Assembly (NCBI RefSeq): GCF_023078455.1 | Contig: NZ_CP095740.1 | Coordinates: 2,716,001 to 2,780,000 of the forward strand | DNA: 64,000 bases | Reading direction: 5' to 3' | Origin: Luteibacter aegosomatis | Lineage (GTDB): Bacteria; Pseudomonadota; Gammaproteobacteria; Xanthomonadales; Rhodanobacteraceae | Part shown: in pieces, positions 18,696-26,401 of the stretch | Position numbering within the stretch: position 1 is the stretch's first letter | How the letters are laid out: every line of letters starts with the position of its first letter | The notes under the pieces: model-generated | What the model was told of the DNA's origin: nothing | Seen by the model: only the letters and a program-made list of their open reading frames with translations | The model's database searches: none | Position numbers and translations under genes: made by a program

Positions 18696-19271
18696 ATGAA
18701 AGTCCTGCACATCGACGCCAGCGCCCTGGGCGCGCATTCAGTTTCGCGCAACCTCACGGCGGCCATCGTGGCCGAGTTCGTGCGCACCCATCCCAATGCC
18801 GAAGTCACCTATCGTGACGTCCACGCCACCCCGCTGCCCCATTGGGCCATGCCCGGGGCCGACGCCGGAGACACCGTCGGCGACGAGGTAATGGAGGAAT
18901 TCCTGGCCGCCGACGTCGTGGTCATCGGCGCCCCGATGTACAACTTCTCGATCACCAGTTCGCTGAAGGCCTGGATCGACCGCATCGCCGTCGCGGGCAA
19001 GACGTTCCGCTACACCTCGGCGGGCCCGGAGGGCCTGGCCGTGGGCAAGAAGGTGATCGTCGCCTCGACGCGCGGCGGCATCTACAGCGCCGGCAGCCCG
19101 GCCGCCGGCATGGACTTCCAGGAGCCCTATCTCCGCGCCATGTTCGGGTTCCTCGGCGTGACCGACCTGGAGTTCGTTCGCGCCGAAGGCCTGGCCCTGG
19201 GCGATGAGCACAAGGCGAAGTCGATCGACACCGCGGTGGCGGGGATCGGTGGCCTGGCGAAGGCGGCCTGA
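18696..19271 (+). CDS. azoR: FMN-dependent NADH:quinone/azo reductase
   Basis: 191 residues, flavodoxin-like fold. The start (MKVLHIDASALGAHSVSRNL) and the FMN-binding APMYNFSITSSLKAWIDRI and ASTRGGIYS segments are typical of AzoR/AcpD. It reduces quinones by two electrons and can reduce azo bonds. GAGGGAAA lies 6 bases before ATG. The divergent LysR gene is the likely regulator. Confidence 0.95.
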   Translation: MKVLHIDASALGAHSVSRNLTAAIVAEFVRTHPNAEVTYRDVHATPLPHWAMPGADAGDTVGDEVMEEFLAADVVVIGAPMYNFSITSSLKAWIDRIAVAGKTFRYTSAGPEGLAVGKKVIVASTRGGIYSAGSPAAGMDFQEPYLRAMFGFLGVTDLEFVRAEGLALGDEHKAKSIDTAVAGIGGLAKAA

Positions 19272-19289
19272 CGCTACCGTGACACTCGT

Positions 19290-19312
19290 CGCACCGGCCC
19301 CGGGCCGGTGCG
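19290..19312. terminator. hairpin between convergent azoR and a small gene
   Basis: Perfect 10-bp stem CGCACCGGCC / GGCCGGTGCG with a 3-base loop, between the azoR stop (19271) and the minus-strand stop at 19320. It can serve both transcripts; the T run is short. Confidence 0.65.
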
Positions 19313-19319
19313 ACGGGGT

Positions 19320-19466
19320 TTAGCTACCCTGCTTGCCGGGCTTGTCCTTCGGCATGTTCTGATGCTCCTTCGGGTGCCCTTCACCGGGTACCTTGGCGCT
19401 GCCGCTGTGCGGCTTGGGATTGTCTTCCCGATAGCCGGGCGTCTGCTGCTTGTCGTCGTTGGTCAT
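19320..19466 (-). CDS. 48-residue hydrophilic protein of unknown function
   Basis: Encodes 48 residues starting MTNDDKQQTPGYREDNPKPH and ending DKPGKQGS. It is rich in Lys, Pro, Gly, Asn and Asp, has no hydrophobic core, and is probably disordered. It starts 13 bp after the stop of the Cys-rich gene at 19480, with GAGGACAC just before ATG, so the two are co-transcribed. Codon usage fits its neighbours. Small disordered proteins next to metallothionein-like genes suggest a stress role, but that is inference. Confidence 0.65.
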   Translation of the reverse strand: MTNDDKQQTPGYREDNPKPHSGSAKVPGEGHPKEHQNMPKDKPGKQGS

Positions 19467-19479
19467 CGCCGTGTCCTCG

Positions 19480-19638
19480 CTAGTGGCGTTGCTGGCACTG
19501 CGCGTGGCCGCATTCGCAGGCTCCGCCCATGTTCTGGCTTTCCGCCGCCATGCGGCAGCTTTCGCTGCAGTAGTCCCGCGATATCGGCACCTGGCATCCG
19601 CAGCCGACGTGGTCGCAGGGCTTGGTCGCTTCGTTCAT
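19480..19638 (-). CDS. small Cys-rich metallothionein-like protein
   Basis: 52 residues with eight Cys (8, 13, 15, 24, 28, 41, 43, 48) plus His10, His45 and His52. The pattern C-x4-C-x-C, then Y-C-S-x2-C, then C-E-C-G-H-x2-C is that of bacterial metallothioneins, which bind Zn, Cu or Cd in the cytoplasm. GACGAAGGC precedes the ATG. It is the first gene of a two-gene unit. The short length and Cys spacing make the call good without a search. Confidence 0.75.
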   Translation of the reverse strand: MNEATKPCDHVGCGCQVPISRDYCSESCRMAAESQNMGGACECGHAQCQQRH

Positions 19639-19691
19639 GCCTTCGTCTCCCGACGCGATGGATGCAACGACGAGCCTGCGCGGAGCGCCGT

Positions 19692-20609
19692 CTATTTTTC
19701 GTTACTGGCGGGCGAAGCCGCCCAACCGTGCGCCTCGACCAGCAGGGCGCTCAGGCTGCGCACGTCCTGGAGGTTATGTTCCGCCACGCGTCCGAGGTCG
19801 GCGGATGATCCTCCACGCAGGTACGTGAGCCATGCACGCGGGGCTTCCGAACCCGGCAGGTCGTCTTCGCGAACGATGCGCAGGAGATGGCGTTCCGCCG
19901 TCTGCATGCGGCAGTTGTCCCACACGTGCCGGTAACGTCGCCGCATGGGGTGCAGCAAGTCGACGTGGACCTTGCCCGCCAGGGGATTGGCGAGTCTCGC
20001 CAGGCGGTAGCGCGTGGCCAGCAAAGGCGCGTCGTACGACTTGCCGTTGTAGCTCACCAGTACCGTTTCGGCTTCGACCCAGCGGGCGAACTCGCGAAGC
20101 ATCGCGCCCTCCGCCGCCATCGTGGTGATGTAGAGCTGACGTACGCGCAGTCCTTCGGGACGCCAGTCGGCCGCGCCGATCATGAAGGCGCGCGTACCCG
20201 TGCCGCCGGCCAGGCCGGTGGTTTCGGTATCGAAATGCAGCAGGTGTTCGCTGCGGGCTTCGCTCAGGCGGGCGAACGTGAGGTCGACGACGGGCGGTGG
20301 CGACGGCCACGCGTGGAGGTGTTCGAGGTAGCGAAGGCCGGGCGCGATTTCCTCGCCGGGGACGTGACGCGTGACGGGCCGAGGCGGACGTGGCGAGGTG
20401 GCGCGATCGCGTACGCCGGCCATGCGGCGCAGGGTGGCCAGGTCCATGGTGGGGCGAGCGCCCATCGCCGCTGAAGCGGCTCCCGTGAAAGCAGGGGCGA
20501 TCGCCGATACGGCAGGCCTTTGTGGAAGCCGCTTCAGAGGCGATCCGGCCGGAACGGAAGCCCCGGCCTGCCGGCGCAGCGATGCCAGCTTCGAAGCCAG
20601 GTCGCTCAC
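19692..20609 (-). CDS. RNase H-like 3'-5' exonuclease, MrfB/YprB family
   Basis: 305 residues. A disordered N-terminal ~100 residues precede a DnaQ-type exonuclease domain with motif I HFDTETTGLAGGTG, YNGKSYDAPLL (Exo II region) and a closing HNLQDVRSLSAL. The GTG at 20609 is the start: it overlaps the helicase stop by four bases (GTGA). In Bacillus the YprA-YprB (MrfA-MrfB) pair acts in a repair route for mitomycin lesions; the same order and coupling here suggest a DNA repair nuclease. Confidence 0.82.
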   Translation of the reverse strand: MSDLASKLASLRRQAGASVPAGSPLKRLPQRPAVSAIAPAFTGAASAAMGARPTMDLATLRRMAGVRDRATSPRPPRPVTRHVPGEEIAPGLRYLEHLHAWPSPPPVVDLTFARLSEARSEHLLHFDTETTGLAGGTGTRAFMIGAADWRPEGLRVRQLYITTMAAEGAMLREFARWVEAETVLVSYNGKSYDAPLLATRYRLARLANPLAGKVHVDLLHPMRRRYRHVWDNCRMQTAERHLLRIVREDDLPGSEAPRAWLTYLRGGSSADLGRVAEHNLQDVRSLSALLVEAHGWAASPASNEK

Positions 20610-23023
20610 GCAGCCGCCCCCAGCAATTCGAGCACGCGCATCGCCAACGCCTTCGGCGTGACGTCGCGCCCTTCGTCCGCCGCCAGTACCGGTCCGACAC
20701 AGGCCGGGCATCCCGCCTTGCAGTCGCAGCCCCGCAGGGTCTGCAACGCATGCCCCACCAGCTCCGGTGCCCGGCGGAACAATGGCTCGCTCAGACCCAC
20801 GCCGCCGGGAAAGTTGTCGTACAGATAAACGGTGGGCAGGAAACGCTCGAGCATGTCCGGCCGTGTCAGGTCACCGCCCTCCCCGCGCAACTGCCCTCGT
20901 CCGGCGGCATCCACCTGCGCGGACCAGCCGCCGTCACCGGCGCCCACCGCCTTTTGCAGGTCGCGCGGCTCGGCCATCACGGCCACCACCGCCGAGGTGT
21001 GCAGCGCGTACGCCGCACCCAGGAATCCGTCGAGCGCGTGCTGGCGCGAGCGAAACGCCATGTCGAGCACCGTCTGCGGCAACTGCCACCACACGGCCGT
21101 CGTGTGCAGTTCCTGGTCTGGCAGGTTCACCGGCCCGTAGCCGATGTTCTCGTGCGTGTAGTAGCGGATCTTCTTGTAGCCCGAAACACGGCGCACCACG
21201 TGGACCTCACCGTGGCGCGCGCTACCTTCGCCCGCTTTCGCGCCGTCGAAGCACTCCAGCTCCTTGAGCTTGGTGTAATCGATGGCGTCGGTGTAGTAAT
21301 CGACGCGCGTACGGGTGCAATACGCCTTGCGCCCGTCCCAGTCGAGTTTTTCCACCTGGTAGGGCACCGACTGCACCATGTGGATGGCACCTTCGTACAA
21401 GGTGAGCGCGGCGGCGGAGTAATCCACCTCGGCGATGATCGTCTGCCGGCCTTCGGTACGGTCCACCACCACGAAGTTGCCGTCGGCGACCGAGCGAAGG
21501 CTCACCGCGTTGGCCGGGTAGCTGTCGGCGATCCATTCCCAGCGATCGCCCTCGCGATGCAGTACCTCCGATTCGGCGAGTACCTGGAGAAAGGGCTCGG
21601 CGTCGTCCGGTCCGAAGGTGTCGCCGGCCACGAAAGGCAGTTCGAACGCGGCGCAACGGATGTGGTCGAGCAGGATCAGGGGCTGGTCGGGCTGGATGCG
21701 CGCATGCTCGGGACTGGCCTCGGTGAGGAAGGCCGGGTGACGCATCAGGTATTGGTCGAGCGGCGCGCTCGTGGCCACCAGTACGCCCAGCGACGGCTGC
21801 TGTCGACGCCCTGCCCGGCCGAAGCGCTGCCACGTGGCGGCGATGGAACCCGGATAGCCGTTGAGCACCACGGCATCGAGGCTGCCGATGTCCACGCCCA
21901 GTTCGAGCGCCGAGGTGGACACGATGCCGTCGACGTCGCCCGCGCGCATGTCCCGCTCCACCGCGCGGCGCTCCGTGGGCAGGTAACCGCCGCGATAGGC
22001 CCGGATGCGCGGAGGCTTGCGCGTGTCGTGGTCGAATACGTCCTTCAGGTACTTGGTGAGCACCTCCACCATCAGCCGCGACTGCGCGAAGACGAGCGTC
22101 TTCATCTTCGCCTTGATCGCCACGCGGGCAATGAGGCTGGTCTGCGAACGCGCCGATGCGCGCAGTCCGAGGTCGGGATTGATCACGGGCGGATTCCACA
22201 GCAACACGTGTTTGTCGCCGCTGGGCGCGCCGCTGTCGGCGACGGTGTGCACCTCGTCCTCGATCAACGCCTCGGCATGCCGGGTGGCGTTGCCGATGGT
22301 GGCCGAGCACAACACGAACTGCGGGCGCACGCCGTAGAAGGCGCAGATACGGCGCAGGCGACGCAGCACGTTGGCCAAGTGCGAGCCGAACACGCCGCGA
22401 TAGGTGTGGATCTCGTCGATCACGACGTAACGCAGGTTCTCGAAGAACTGCGCCCACTTCGTGTGGTGCGGCAGTATCGCCTGGTGAAGCATGTCGGGGT
22501 TGCTCACCACCACGTCGCCATGCAGGCGGATGGCCTGCCGCGCGTCGCCCGGCGTGTCCCCGTCGAAAGTGAAAGCCTTCACGCCGAGTTCGCCGGCGCG
22601 GTTCAATTCCAGCAACTCCGCCACCTGGTCTTGCGCCAGCGCCTTCGTGGGAAAGAGATACAGGGCCTTGGCCCCGGCTTCGAGCGCGGCGGCCACCACG
22701 GGCAAGGTATAACAGAGCGTCTTGCCCGACGCCGTGGGGGTGGCCACCAGTACGTTCCGGCCAGCCCGCGCGGCCTCCCAGGCCTCCTGCTGGTGGCTGT
22801 AGAGCCGCTCGATGCCACGCGTGGTCAGCGCCCTGGCCAGCGGGGGCGGCAGGTCGTCGGGCAACGGAACGAACGAGCCCTCGCGACCGAACACGGTAAA
22901 CGCCGAGCAGACACGGTCGCCGTATTTGTCGGTGAGGCGGTGCGCCAGCGTGCGACCGTCATGGTGGCTGGCGAGGATGGCGTCCGCCTCCGAGAGGCGT
23001 GCGGCTTGGAGGTAGGCGGCCAT
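20606..23023 (-). CDS. DEAD/DEAH-box helicase, MrfA/YprA family with C-terminal Cys cluster
   Basis: 805 residues, superfamily 2 helicase. Walker A is ATPTASGKTL, the Walker B DEIH variant is VVIDEIHTY, motif III SATIGN, and motif VI QRFGRAGRRQQ. The C terminus carries the DUF1998 domain with four Cys (CDCKAGCPAC), probably a metal site, as in MrfA and eukaryotic Hrq1. A 3'-5' unwinding activity is known for the family. Coupling with the exonuclease gene indicates a two-protein repair unit. Confidence 0.9.
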   Translation of the reverse strand: MAAYLQAARLSEADAILASHHDGRTLAHRLTDKYGDRVCSAFTVFGREGSFVPLPDDLPPPLARALTTRGIERLYSHQQEAWEAARAGRNVLVATPTASGKTLCYTLPVVAAALEAGAKALYLFPTKALAQDQVAELLELNRAGELGVKAFTFDGDTPGDARQAIRLHGDVVVSNPDMLHQAILPHHTKWAQFFENLRYVVIDEIHTYRGVFGSHLANVLRRLRRICAFYGVRPQFVLCSATIGNATRHAEALIEDEVHTVADSGAPSGDKHVLLWNPPVINPDLGLRASARSQTSLIARVAIKAKMKTLVFAQSRLMVEVLTKYLKDVFDHDTRKPPRIRAYRGGYLPTERRAVERDMRAGDVDGIVSTSALELGVDIGSLDAVVLNGYPGSIAATWQRFGRAGRRQQPSLGVLVATSAPLDQYLMRHPAFLTEASPEHARIQPDQPLILLDHIRCAAFELPFVAGDTFGPDDAEPFLQVLAESEVLHREGDRWEWIADSYPANAVSLRSVADGNFVVVDRTEGRQTIIAEVDYSAAALTLYEGAIHMVQSVPYQVEKLDWDGRKAYCTRTRVDYYTDAIDYTKLKELECFDGAKAGEGSARHGEVHVVRRVSGYKKIRYYTHENIGYGPVNLPDQELHTTAVWWQLPQTVLDMAFRSRQHALDGFLGAAYALHTSAVVAVMAEPRDLQKAVGAGDGGWSAQVDAAGRGQLRGEGGDLTRPDMLERFLPTVYLYDNFPGGVGLSEPLFRRAPELVGHALQTLRGCDCKAGCPACVGPVLAADEGRDVTPKALAMRVLELLGAAA

Positions 23024-23092
23024 GGAAGGGTCGATACGGCAGTCGGGTGCCCGTTATCGCCCCTGCCCATCTCATATCCTGCGACCGGAGTG

Positions 23093-23314
23093 TCAGTCGA
23101 CGACGTCGGCAACCCGCCAGACGCCGTTCTCGTCCTCGACCTTGATGTCCACCTTTTGCCCCGATTGGGCGCGGATCGACCCGATCAGGTTGCGTGCGTG
23201 CCGCATCGCCTCGTCGCGCGTGGCGAACGTGCCGACCACGTCGGCATTGCGACGCACCGGCCACGCGCCGCGCGGCGAGTCCGTATAGGGAAGGTAGAGG
23301 GTGAGCTGGGACAA
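23093..23314 (-). CDS. 73-residue DUF2188-like protein
   Basis: A small protein of 73 residues with two short beta-hairpin-like halves (WPVRRNADVVGTFATRDEAMRHARNL, then VDIKVEDENGVWRVADV); the middle resembles DUF2188 proteins. No signal peptide, no membrane segment. Function unknown. It lies 69 bp upstream of the helicase gene on the same strand. Confidence 0.65.
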   Translation of the reverse strand: MSQLTLYLPYTDSPRGAWPVRRNADVVGTFATRDEAMRHARNLIGSIRAQSGQKVDIKVEDENGVWRVADVVD

Positions 23315-23411
23315 GCGTCGATTCCCGTCGGCGAGCCCGTGTGGCCCATGTCCGACGCTAGGTGGCGCTTCGTGGTGGAGGCGTTACGGCGGGGTGGCGG
23401 CCCGTCTCACG

Positions 23412-23651
23412 TCAGCTCGAGTGGGCGACCCGCGCGGTATCGAGCCAGTCGGCGTGCTTCACGCCCCGGTCCATCGCCGCATCGACCGCCGAGCGCTCGT
23501 CGCCGAATTCCTCGAGCAGGGAAATCATGACGAAATCCCTTGGTCCCGCATGGGCGGCGGGTTCGACGATGTACGCGGCCTTCCAGGCACCCGTGGCGGT
23601 CCTGAGCGTTCGCACTTCGATGGAATAACGGCCAACGATACGTCGATGCAC
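23412..23651 (-). CDS. 79-residue hypothetical protein
   Basis: The GTG at 23651 with GAAGGGGG 7 bases upstream gives 79 residues (VHRRIVGRYSIEVRTLRT...). The middle is strand-rich (WKAAYIVEP) and the end helical. No recognisable catalytic motif. Upstream codons in the same frame look unlike protein, supporting the GTG. Confidence 0.6.
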   Translation of the reverse strand: MHRRIVGRYSIEVRTLRTATGAWKAAYIVEPAAHAGPRDFVMISLLEEFGDERSAVDAAMDRGVKHADWLDTARVAHSS

Positions 23652-23727
23652 GATGTGGCCCCCTTCAAGCCGGCGCCGCGGCGACGCCTTGATTTTTGCG
23701 CCACCGCGACGAAAAGCACAAGCCCCG

Positions 23728-24132
23728 TCAGGCCTTTGGCGCGTTCTGTGCCGAAAGCCCTTCACCACTGGCCGGAATCGTGAAGTTCCGGGTCTCGCCC
23801 TGGCCCACCGTGGCGTCGACATCCATGCGATCCGCGCTGCAGGCACCGTGCGGCAGCACGCTCAGCTTGCGTGCGCCCGAGGGCACGTGGAGCACCAGTT
23901 GCTGGCCGATTTCCATATCGGCTACCGCCTTGTCGTCCACGTAGACGGCGCTGGAGCAACCGGCGCCCCAAAGCCCCTGGTCGCGCACGAGGTTGAGGGT
24001 GGCGTCGCCGTCGCCGGGATCCTGGTTGGAGAACGTGGTGCTCGACAACGTGTCGTGGATGCCGACGTGACGTTCGTTCTGGGTGGCGCAGCCGGCGAGC
24101 AGCACGGCACCGGCGAGGACGAGGTAACGCAT
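23728..24132 (-). CDS. putative outer-membrane lipoprotein
   Basis: 134 residues. It starts with a lipoprotein signal, MRYLVLAGAVLLAGC, with lipobox LAGC at Cys15. The mature part has two more Cys (GAGCSS, HGACSA) that may form a disulfide, and a beta-rich VYVDDKAVADMEIGQQLVL segment like small carboxypeptidase-regulatory or DUF2846-type domains. Function unknown. Confidence 0.75.
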   Translation of the reverse strand: MRYLVLAGAVLLAGCATQNERHVGIHDTLSSTTFSNQDPGDGDATLNLVRDQGLWGAGCSSAVYVDDKAVADMEIGQQLVLHVPSGARKLSVLPHGACSADRMDVDATVGQGETRNFTIPASGEGLSAQNAPKA

Positions 24133-24261
24133 GGGGCGGAACTCCTTACGTAAGGGGAAATCTCGCCTCCGTATAGGCCCTGCGTGCCGGAAACGCAAGC
24201 CGCGACATTCCGTAGACGCAACGCCCCCAAGAATCCCGCTCCACCTTACGAGGAGCACGCC

Positions 24262-24666
24262 ATGGCCAGCCGGGACTGGATCGAGATCGAATCGTTCGAG
24301 GCCGTCGACGACAGCGGGCAGTTCGAGCGCCCGGACATTCCCCGCGTGGAGGCGATCCTGTCCGGCGCGCCGGAACGCGACTGGCAGCAGTTCTTCATCG
24401 TCCGTGCCCAGGCGCTGGAACAGGCGCACCCCGGCCTGCGGATGGAAATCCTCGCCGATCGCCTGGGCTTCCATACCCGCGCGGCCCATGCCGAGGAAAC
24501 CTGTCGGCTGGTCTACGAGGCCGTGATGGGCACCAACCACGATTTCGCGGCCCAAAAGGCGGCCGAGGAGAAGCGCGTCCACGACCGCAACGAGGAAGTG
24601 CGCCAGCTGGTCGACCGGATCAAGGAGGTGAATTCGAACTGGCCGCCGGAGCCCTCGGCGAACTGA
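24262..24666 (+). CDS. 134-residue hypothetical protein
   Basis: Starts at ATG 24262 with GAGGAG 8 bases upstream; an earlier in-frame ATG at 24184 lacks such a site. It is hydrophilic, acidic and mostly helical, with a charged C-terminal helix (AAEEKRVHDRNEEVRQLVDRI). No known domain recognised. Cytoplasmic by composition. Confidence 0.65.
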   Translation: MASRDWIEIESFEAVDDSGQFERPDIPRVEAILSGAPERDWQQFFIVRAQALEQAHPGLRMEILADRLGFHTRAAHAEETCRLVYEAVMGTNHDFAAQKAAEEKRVHDRNEEVRQLVDRIKEVNSNWPPEPSAN

Positions 24667-24702
24667 CACCACAAAGGCCATTTTGCCAGCTAGACTTCCG
24701 CC

Positions 24703-25089
24703 ATGAGCCCAACCACCGCCGGTCGTTCCGCCCTCGTTTTCGACCGTGCCCCCATGGTCGCCGAAACCGTTGCCATGGTGTTGACCGACGCGGGTTATAC
24801 CGTCGAGCCCACCGTGACCTACCGCGACGCCAAACGCGCCTTCCACGGCATGACCGACCTCGACCTCATGGTGATCCACGCCGACACGCCCGGGGAGCAT
24901 CGCGGCGGCGCCTTGCTGCAGGCGGCCCTCCGAGATCGTCCGCATACGGCGATGGTGGTGGTGTCCAGCCGGCTGCCGCAGGACATCGCGCCCTTTCCGC
25001 GCTCGGCCGTCTTCCTGGGGAAACCCTTCAGCCGCGACCAGTTGCTGGACGCGGTGGAGCGAGCCCGCAACGCACGCTCGACGCGCTGA
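24703..25089 (+). CDS. degenerate response-regulator receiver domain
   Basis: 128 residues, a stand-alone receiver fold. The conserved Lys is present (FLGKPFSRDQL) and a Ser precedes it (VVVSSRLP), but the usual phospho-acceptor position in DLMVIHADTPGE is His, with Asp two residues later. The acidic pair near the N terminus is reduced to a single Asp (LVFDRAPM). It probably cannot be phosphorylated in the usual way and may act as a constitutive or ligand-controlled partner. No kinase gene is near. Confidence 0.75.
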   Translation: MSPTTAGRSALVFDRAPMVAETVAMVLTDAGYTVEPTVTYRDAKRAFHGMTDLDLMVIHADTPGEHRGGALLQAALRDRPHTAMVVVSSRLPQDIAPFPRSAVFLGKPFSRDQLLDAVERARNARSTR

Positions 25090-25149
25090 CGAGGCCATCC
25101 CGGGCCAGGATGGGCGCGGACCGCGCCCATCGCTTCAACCGGGCACCGC

Positions 25150-25488
25150 TTACAGGCAGCCGATGGCTTCCTCGCGGAAACGGCCGTCGTAATCGCCCTT
25201 GCCCTTCTGCAGTTCGTACATCACCACCTGGGCGCCCGCGCCGTTGGCGTGCACTTCCAGGCGCTCGTGCTTGCCGTCGTCGTTGGCGGTGACGGTGCCC
25301 TTGTCGTCCTTCGCGTCCCCCTTGGCGTCCTTCGACAAGGCCTGCCACTTCGGCACGATGCACTGCACGTACGCACTGACGCTCTTGTCGGTCTTGCTGC
25401 TGAGCTTGGGCAGGGTGTCTTTCATGCCGCTGGTGGCGCAACCGGCGAGTACGAGGCAGGCTGCGGACGCAAGGACGACGTATTTCAT
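25150..25488 (-). CDS. small lipoprotein of unknown function
   Basis: 112 residues from the ATG at 25488. Signal MKYVVLASAACLVLAGC has lipobox LAGC. The mature part is charged (KDAKGDAKDDKGTV) with one further Cys pair (YVQCIV, AIGCL) that may bond. It is likely anchored in the envelope. No family recognised. Confidence 0.75.
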   Translation of the reverse strand: MKYVVLASAACLVLAGCATSGMKDTLPKLSSKTDKSVSAYVQCIVPKWQALSKDAKGDAKDDKGTVTANDDGKHERLEVHANGAGAQVVMYELQKGKGDYDGRFREEAIGCL

Positions 25489-25543
25489 GCTGGGTTCCAC
25501 GATGAAGTTCCGCGGATTCTAACGCGAGCGCGGTGCCCTGCGT

Positions 25544-26266
25544 TTACGTGCCCGGATTCGGGACGCTGCGAGCCTCGGCCTTCGCCAGCTGGCTGGCGCT
25601 GCACTTGAGGTAGGGCGACGAGGCCAGCCAGCGCTTGTCGGGGTAATACGAAAACACCATCTGACCGCCCTTGAGGGCGTCGATGAGCTTATGCGCGACG
25701 GCCAGGCGGACGGCCGGGCATCCCCAACTGCGGCCGATGCGGCCGGCGACCTTCGCCATGGCCTCGTTCACGTAGGCCGCGCCGTGGATGACGATGGCCC
25801 GCGCCAGGGCCTGGTCGTTCACGCCCGGCTCCAGCCCGCTCATGCGCAACGAGTAGCCGTTCTTGCCCATGTAGGTGTCCGAGGTGCGGAACAGGCCGAT
25901 GCTCGAGGCCAGGCTCTCGGGCGCGTTGGAGAACCGGGTGGCGTTCGCGTCGCCGCTGTTCTTGCCGTGCGCCACCAGTTCCTGGAAGAGAAGCTTGCGG
26001 TGGGTGATGTCGAACACCCACATCCGCGGCTGCGAGGAGGGCCGCGAGTAATCGATCACCGCGAGGCGATCGGCGGGTTTGCCGTCCTGGGTCTGCGCGC
26101 ACTCCGCCGCATCCACCGCCAGTTCGATGACTTTCGGGTCGGCCGAGGGCGCCAGGCGCGCCAGCGCCTCGCCGAGCGTATCGGCGGCATGGGCTTGGGC
26201 GGGAAGGAAAAACAGGGCGCCAAGGAGGGGCGCGCACGCGATCAGCGAACGGAACGGACGGATCAT
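25544..26266 (-). CDS. L,D-transpeptidase catalytic-domain protein, secreted
   Basis: 240 residues from the ATG at 26266, which begins a signal peptide (RSLIACAPLLGALFFLPAQAHA). The nucleophile Cys is in SWGCPAVRLAVA with a His upstream in AIVIHGAAYV, the arrangement of the YkuD_2 type of murein L,D-transpeptidase. It likely makes or edits 3-3 cross-links in peptidoglycan or attaches proteins to it. It is divergent from a second, LdtD-like enzyme. Confidence 0.85.
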   Translation of the reverse strand: MIRPFRSLIACAPLLGALFFLPAQAHAADTLGEALARLAPSADPKVIELAVDAAECAQTQDGKPADRLAVIDYSRPSSQPRMWVFDITHRKLLFQELVAHGKNSGDANATRFSNAPESLASSIGLFRTSDTYMGKNGYSLRMSGLEPGVNDQALARAIVIHGAAYVNEAMAKVAGRIGRSWGCPAVRLAVAHKLIDALKGGQMVFSYYPDKRWLASSPYLKCSASQLAKAEARSVPNPGT

Positions 26267-26401
26267 CGGGACAGCCGGCAAACGGGTATCGGTCGATGCT
26301 AACGCGCTGGTCATTCCTTGACCACAATTCCGTCACATCGCTGCCCTTCATATAGGTGAAGGGTTAAGAAACCTCGCCGTCAAACCACGGATCGATAGAC
26401 C

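Noticed and set aside
20522-23530. 1002-codon open frame on the + strand, antisense to the helicase gene
   Set aside because: It is rich in Arg, Gly, His and Val without any domain, as expected for the antisense of a high-GC gene; the opposite strand encodes a complete helicase with all motifs.
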